NCBI GenBank assembly: GCA_937991945.1
Contig: CALKLO010000005.1
Span: forward strand, 1 to 64,000
Origin: an uncultured Granulosicoccus sp.
GTDB lineage: Bacteria > Pseudomonadota > Gammaproteobacteria > Granulosicoccales > Granulosicoccaceae
DNA: 64,000 nt
Direction: 5' to 3'
Shown here: piece after piece, positions 59,700 through 64,000 of the stretch
Layout: the number at the start of each line of letters is the position of its first letter
Position numbering within the stretch: the first letter of the stretch is position 1
Program-made: the position numbers and the translations under genes
Notes under the pieces: generated by a model
Database searches by the model: none
What the model was told of the DNA's origin: nothing
What the model saw: only the letters and a program-made list of their open reading frames with translations

Positions 59700-59969
59700 G
59701 TGATTACACGCGAACTGCAAATCATCAACAAACTGGGCCTGCATGCCCGGGCTGCAGCAAAGCTTGTGAAGCTCTCCTCCTCGTTTGCTAGCAATATCGA
59801 TATCGAAAAAGAAGGTCAACGAGTCAATAGCAAGAGCATTATGGGTGTCATGATGCTAGCCGCTAGCTGCGGCTCTATGGTGATACTCCGTGCTGAAGGA
59901 AGCGATGAAGAAAATGCACTAACCGCAGTAGCTGAGCTTATCAATAACCGATTTGACGAAGAGGAGTAA
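59700..59969 (+). CDS. ptsH: HPr-like phosphocarrier protein
   Basis: An 89-residue phosphocarrier starting at GTG 59700, 19 bases after rapZ; an earlier ATG gives an unrelated N-terminal extension. The phosphorylated histidine is in NKLGLHARAA and the regulatory serine is in NSKSIMGVMML, so it can accept phosphate from enzyme I and from HprK. It may be the NPr-type of the nitrogen-PTS branch. Confidence 0.94.
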   Translation: MITRELQIINKLGLHARAAAKLVKLSSSFASNIDIEKEGQRVNSKSIMGVMMLAASCGSMVILRAEGSDEENALTAVAELINNRFDEEE

Positions 59970-59975
59970 CACTCA

Positions 59976-61727
59976 ATGAGCCTGATGTTCAATGGCATCG
60001 GCGTCTCGCGTGGCATTGCCATTGGTAATGCTTACCTGCTTCGACGCAATCAAATTGATGTCACCTCACGCTCTTTAAGTAAGAAATCTATACCCACAGA
60101 AGTACGCCGCTTTAAGCGTGCTTTAAAAGCTGCTCGCGTCCAACTCCTGACTGCCAGAGACAACATCCCCAAAGATGCTCCGACCGATGTCAGCGCGTTC
60201 ATAGAGACTCACATTTTAATGCTCGACGATGGTGTGCTGTCACAGCGCCCTATCGAAATCATTAAGTCTGAATTGATTAATGCAGAAGCCGCCTTGCAAC
60301 AACAGCGCGAGGAGCTCATCAAAGTCTTCGGTTCTATGGAAGATGTTTACCTAGCCACTCGTATTGACGACGTTAATCACGTGATTGATTCGGTGCTGCG
60401 TGCACTGGATGACGGAGCCGAACCTGCTGAAGGACCCGAACATTGGAAGGGCCAAATCATTATCGCTGATGATCTGACGCCTGCCGACACGGTGTCTATG
60501 CAACACCACGGCGTGGCAGGCTTTATAACTGAAACCGGTGGGCAGCTATCGCATACCGCCATCTTGGCCCGAAGCCTTGGCATCCCCGCCATTGTAGGTA
60601 TTTCCAACATACGAAAATACATCAGCAGCGGTGAAGTGATCACGCTTGATGGACGTCTGGGCATGGTGCTCGCCGAACCCACAGACCAAATGTTGGCAGA
60701 TTTTAAGCGCCAGCAAAAAGAAACCAAACAGAAGAAGCGTGAGCTAAGCAAACTGATAGATACCGAAGCTATCACCCTGGACGGTGTCAAGCTTACGCTA
60801 TCAGCGAACATCGAAATTGAAGAAGATATCAAAGCACTAAAACGCGTCAATGCCGATGGTGTTGGCTTGTACCGTACCGAGTTTTTATATCTTAATCAGG
60901 CGACCGTACCCACGGAACAAGAGCACTTTAAGGTGTACACCAAAGTGCTACGAGCACTCAAAGGCGAAACCCTAACGATTCGCACGGCAGATTTGGGCGC
61001 TGACAAACAGATGGCAAGTCAGCTGAATACACGCGATAGACCTCTGGCACACAACCCTGCCATGGGCTTACGTGGAATCCGCTTATGCCTCAGTGATCCA
61101 TCGTTATTTTTGCCTCAAATTCGCGCTATTTTGCGCGCATCAGCTCGCGGCCCTATTCGCATGCTGATACCCATGCTCACCAACGTGGCTGAAGTCGATC
61201 AGTGCTTAAAGTTGTTAGAACAAGCCAAACAAACACTGCGTGAAGAGAACGTGGAGTTTGATGAAAAAATGTTAGTCGGTGCCATGATTGAAGTGCCTGC
61301 TGCCGCTATCCAAGCAGCGCAGTTTGCCGAACGTTTAGATTTTTTATCCATAGGCACCAATGATCTTATTCAATATACGCTGGCTATCGATCGAATTGAT
61401 GACCAAGTGAATTATCTGTACGACCCCATGCACCCAGCCGTTTTACAGCTCATAAAAATTATCATTGATGCTGGACGACAAAGCGGAATCCCTGTGAGCA
61501 TGTGTGGAGAAATGGCAGGAGATTCGCGTTATGTACGTTTGTTGCTGGGCTTGGGTTTGACTGAATTTAGTATGCCGCCTAACCTTATTCTTGAAACCAA
61601 ACGAAGCCTGATTTCTGCTCGCAGATCCACCTTGAAAAAACAAGTCAATACGTTGCTTAACGCAGGCTCAAGTGATGAGCAAAAAACGCTATTGGACAAA
61701 ATAAACGCCTCAGCACCTGAGGATTAA
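59976..61727 (+). CDS. ptsI: Phosphotransferase system enzyme I
   Basis: A 583-residue enzyme that transfers phosphate from phosphoenolpyruvate to HPr. The active histidine is in GGQLSHTAILARSLGIPAIVG-like context, and the C-terminal PEP domain has ADGVGLYRTEFLYL, MLIPMLTN and SMCGEMAGDSRYV. It lacks the N-terminal GAF domain of the PtsP (EI-Ntr) form. It follows ptsH by six bases. No sugar permease (EIIBC) lies nearby. Confidence 0.95.
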   Translation: MSLMFNGIGVSRGIAIGNAYLLRRNQIDVTSRSLSKKSIPTEVRRFKRALKAARVQLLTARDNIPKDAPTDVSAFIETHILMLDDGVLSQRPIEIIKSELINAEAALQQQREELIKVFGSMEDVYLATRIDDVNHVIDSVLRALDDGAEPAEGPEHWKGQIIIADDLTPADTVSMQHHGVAGFITETGGQLSHTAILARSLGIPAIVGISNIRKYISSGEVITLDGRLGMVLAEPTDQMLADFKRQQKETKQKKRELSKLIDTEAITLDGVKLTLSANIEIEEDIKALKRVNADGVGLYRTEFLYLNQATVPTEQEHFKVYTKVLRALKGETLTIRTADLGADKQMASQLNTRDRPLAHNPAMGLRGIRLCLSDPSLFLPQIRAILRASARGPIRMLIPMLTNVAEVDQCLKLLEQAKQTLREENVEFDEKMLVGAMIEVPAAAIQAAQFAERLDFLSIGTNDLIQYTLAIDRIDDQVNYLYDPMHPAVLQLIKIIIDAGRQSGIPVSMCGEMAGDSRYVRLLLGLGLTEFSMPPNLILETKRSLISARRSTLKKQVNTLLNAGSSDEQKTLLDKINASAPED

Positions 61728-61777
61728 ATTGACTATCAGTGCCATTTCAATCCGGCACTTGCTCACATCGCACGGCT

Positions 61778-63118
61778 ATGGAAAGTAACCTCGAACAGCA
61801 ATCTAGTGCGCTAGCTGAAAATATCAGCGATGGGTCACTATCGGCTGCTCGAAAAATAATACTAGCCATGCACCCGGCTGAAATAGCCGATGCATTAGAA
61901 GCCCTGCCCCCAAATCGCCGACGCATCCTTTGGGATGTCATAGACCCTGAGATAGAAGGTGAGATTCTCATGGAGGTCGGCGACGAGGTTCGCGAAAGCC
62001 TCGTTCGTGACATGGATGTCGAAGAGCTTCGGGCGGCCACAGAGCATCTAGATCTTGATGATCTGGCCGACTTTGTACAATCACTACCGGAGCATTTAAC
62101 CGCCGAAGTGTTGGCTGGCATGGGCCGGCAAGATCGAGCTCGACTTGATCAAGTACTAGCCTATCCAGAAGAGAGCGCGGGCGGCCTGATGAACCTGGAT
62201 GTGATCACAGTCAGAGGCGATGTCACGCTTGATGTTGTGTTGCGCTACCTAAGGCGTCGTGGAGATATGCCACGCCAAACAGACAGACTCTGGGTGACTG
62301 ATCGCTACGGGCGATACCAAGGCGAGTTATCGCTGCGCCTACTCTTAACCAACGCTGAAGATACCCTGGTCAGCGACGTCTCCTTACGTAAAATTGAGCC
62401 TTTGCATGTTCTAACCAACCAAACCGATGTAGCTAGGATGTTCGAGGATTTCAACTTGGTATCAGCACCCGTGGTTGATAATGACAATCGATTAATCGGT
62501 CGAGTGACGATTGATGATGTCGTCGATGTCATACGAGAAGAAGCCGAACAATCGGTCATGAGTATGGCGGGCCTTAACCAAGAAGATGACATCTTTGCAC
62601 CTGTGCTGAGAAGCACCCGAAAACGCGCACTATGGCTCGGCGTCAATCTCCTCACCGCCCTACTCGCTTCATGGGTTGTCGCGCAATTTGAAGGCACCCT
62701 TGAACGGGTCGTCACCCTCGCTGTATTGATGAGCGTCGTGCCAAGCATGGGAGGCATCGCGGGTAATCAGACCTTGACGCTTGTCATTCGTGGCCAAGCA
62801 CTTAATCAGATCAACAAAAGCAACCTGAAAGACCTACTGACTCGTGAAATGGCCATTGGATTACTCAACGGCGTGTTCTGGGCAATGATAGTGGCAGCGT
62901 TAGTTTCGTTCTGGTTTGGTGACCCTCAAATCGGCATTATTATAGGGATTGCATTGGTCGTCAATATGGTGACCGCGGCCTATGCAGGCGCCATGCTGCC
63001 GATGTTCATGAAAAAAATTGGCGTTGACCCAGCACTGGCAGGGGGTGTTGCACTGACGACTATTACCGACGTGGTAGGTTTGGTTGCATTTCTAGGACTA
63101 GCAACTCTGATTTTATAA
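61778..63118 (+). CDS. mgtE: MgtE-type magnesium transporter
   Basis: A 446-residue channel from the ATG at 61778; a GTG 13 codons earlier is also possible and neither has a clear ribosome site. The N-terminal superhelical domain (HPAEIADALEALPPNRRRIL) is followed by two CBS domains (about residues 135-260) that sense cytoplasmic magnesium, then five membrane segments with PSMGGIAGNQTLTLVIRG and the C-terminal TITDVVGLVAFLGLA, whose aspartate binds the ion. The N-domain and CBS pair gate the pore when magnesium is high. Confidence 0.94.
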   Translation: MESNLEQQSSALAENISDGSLSAARKIILAMHPAEIADALEALPPNRRRILWDVIDPEIEGEILMEVGDEVRESLVRDMDVEELRAATEHLDLDDLADFVQSLPEHLTAEVLAGMGRQDRARLDQVLAYPEESAGGLMNLDVITVRGDVTLDVVLRYLRRRGDMPRQTDRLWVTDRYGRYQGELSLRLLLTNAEDTLVSDVSLRKIEPLHVLTNQTDVARMFEDFNLVSAPVVDNDNRLIGRVTIDDVVDVIREEAEQSVMSMAGLNQEDDIFAPVLRSTRKRALWLGVNLLTALLASWVVAQFEGTLERVVTLAVLMSVVPSMGGIAGNQTLTLVIRGQALNQINKSNLKDLLTREMAIGLLNGVFWAMIVAALVSFWFGDPQIGIIIGIALVVNMVTAAYAGAMLPMFMKKIGVDPALAGGVALTTITDVVGLVAFLGLATLIL

Positions 63119-63279
63119 TTTGAGCGGACTTCAGACTTGGCCACGGGAACTAACGTTACCTATATGTGGACAGACAGTTGATAAAATTCTTAGCTGAAAG
63201 GTTAAAATTTAAACAACACTCTCCCACCCAGTGTCGAGCGTCACGATGCCTTCACTCCCTATAAAAATCACCGCGACTC

Positions 63280-64000
63280 ATGACGCTCTTATTTGAATGG
63301 TTCACACAGCCATTAGGCGTAATATTTTTTTTCCTGATTGTCTCATTGGCCTTATCCATGCGACGCGGCTCAGGCACTATCTGGTCTCGTTTACCATTGG
63401 TGACTGGGGTGTTGCTTCTCTGGGCGGCTAGCGCCCCCATTACAGCTAACTGGCTTGTGCAACAGGTAGAACTCACAGGCTCAGAAACGAGCTGCGAGGC
63501 GGCCGATTCGGCGACACCAGTGGTTATCTTAGGCGGCGGTATGAATCCGTATGTGCTCAGTGATAGTCCTTTAGAGGTCTTATCTCAAGACACTGTGCAA
63601 CGCACGCTCAAATCGATCAGCTTGGATTCTGGGGCAAATACATTTTATGTACTCGGCGGCGGGAAAACCTCTCGAAAGCTTGGGCAGTACATGAAGCTAC
63701 TGTTGGTCGAGCAAGGCATTAATCCAGAGCGTGTCGTGACGGAGGTCCATAGCCAGTCAACACTTGAAAATGCGCGAGAATTAAGTCGACTTCTACCCCC
63801 TGATCAAACGCCTGAGTTTTTTCTCGTCACTAGCGCTTTGCACATGAAACGAGCTCAATCAACATTCAAAGAGCAAGGCTACCCGTCAATCTGCCCTATC
63901 AGCGCCGTATCGTTATATGCACCATCAGCAGGCTGGGTTGGGGCCTTACCCTACATCGGCCCTCTCACTAAAACCACATTAGCCGCCAGAGAATGGTTGG
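63280..64000 (+). CDS. YdcF/ElyC-like DUF218 membrane protein (3' end missing)
   Basis: The frame is open from the ATG at 63280 to the end of the window, 240 codons. Two N-terminal membrane segments (about residues 12-26 and 38-53) are followed by a DUF218 domain: VVILGGGMNPYV, then YVLGGGKTSRKLGQYM, SQSTLENARELS and FLVTSALHMKRA. This matches the envelope-maintenance proteins ElyC/SanA/YdcF. Exact function is not established; ElyC affects peptidoglycan assembly in E. coli. The 161 bases before it show no feature. Confidence 0.85.
   Translation, partial: MTLLFEWFTQPLGVIFFFLIVSLALSMRRGSGTIWSRLPLVTGVLLLWAASAPITANWLVQQVELTGSETSCEAADSATPVVILGGGMNPYVLSDSPLEVLSQDTVQRTLKSISLDSGANTFYVLGGGKTSRKLGQYMKLLLVEQGINPERVVTEVHSQSTLENARELSRLLPPDQTPEFFLVTSALHMKRAQSTFKEQGYPSICPISAVSLYAPSAGWVGALPYIGPLTKTTLAAREWL

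Overview
The window is a stretch of bacterial chromosome dominated by conserved housekeeping genes. Type IVa pilus genes, a division and cell wall (dcw) cluster, a gammaproteobacterial MurE with the DNPR motif, the ClpXP adaptor SspB, stringent starvation protein A, LpoA, the Mla and Lpt lipid systems and RpoN together point to a Gram-negative gammaproteobacterium. From memory, the order pilA-pilB-pilC-pilD-coaE, mutT-argJ-secA-dciA-lpxC-ftsZ...mraZ, rnpB-rsmI-lpoA-yraN-sspB-sspA-petC-petB-petA, algW...hisG-murA-mla-kdsD-lpt-rpoN-hpf-ptsN-rapZ closely follows Pseudomonas aeruginosa, but several blocks that are separate there are joined here. An HPr kinase (hprK) and a two-pilin locus show that this is not Pseudomonas itself; a marine or sulfur-type gammaproteobacterial lineage is possible, but I cannot name a genus.

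Layout. 1-7.5 kb: end of the sigma-54 activator pilR, a regulatory region with perfect palindromes and a sigma-54 promoter, two tandem pilin genes, pilB, pilC, pilD and coaE. 7.5-12 kb (minus): mutT, argJ, secA. 12.3-31 kb: dciA (plus), lpxC, then the compact minus-strand dcw operon read mraZ-rsmH-ftsL-ftsI-murE-murF-mraY-murD-ftsW-murG-murC-ddlB-ftsQ-ftsA-ftsZ, most genes overlapping by 1-8 bases, driven by a good sigma-70 promoter with MraZ boxes. 31.3-37 kb: a hypothetical zinc-ribbon protein, the RNase P RNA (minus), rsmI, lpoA, yraN, sspB, sspA. 37-41.3 kb: the cytochrome bc1 operon petABC and a DegS/AlgW-type periplasmic protease. 41.3-44.2 kb: an accessory two-gene module, an ADAM/reprolysin-like secreted metalloprotease with TPR-like repeats and a HAMP-domain membrane protein. 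44.4-47.4 kb: aroG, hisG, murA. 47.5-51.7 kb: mlaFEDCB and the divergent mlaA, whose end carries a 15-copy 9-bp tandem repeat. 51.8-57 kb: kdsD, lptC, lptA, lptB, rpoN, hpf. 57-64 kb: a regulatory phosphotransferase set (ptsN, hprK, rapZ, ptsH, ptsI), mgtE, and a YdcF-like gene cut by the window end.

How the genes work together. Most of the window builds the envelope: peptidoglycan precursors and septation (dcw, murA, lpoA), lipid A and LPS (lpxC, kdsD, lptABC), phospholipid asymmetry (mla), protein export (secA), envelope stress sensing (degS). RpoN near one end is the sigma factor needed by PilR at the other. The least ordinary pieces are the reprolysin-like protease/HAMP module, the acidic minisatellite tail of MlaA, the lysine/serine-rich insert in PtsN, the missing kdsC and ibaG, and several perfect inverted repeats in leaders. 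I saw no tRNA, CRISPR array, insertion sequence or prophage.
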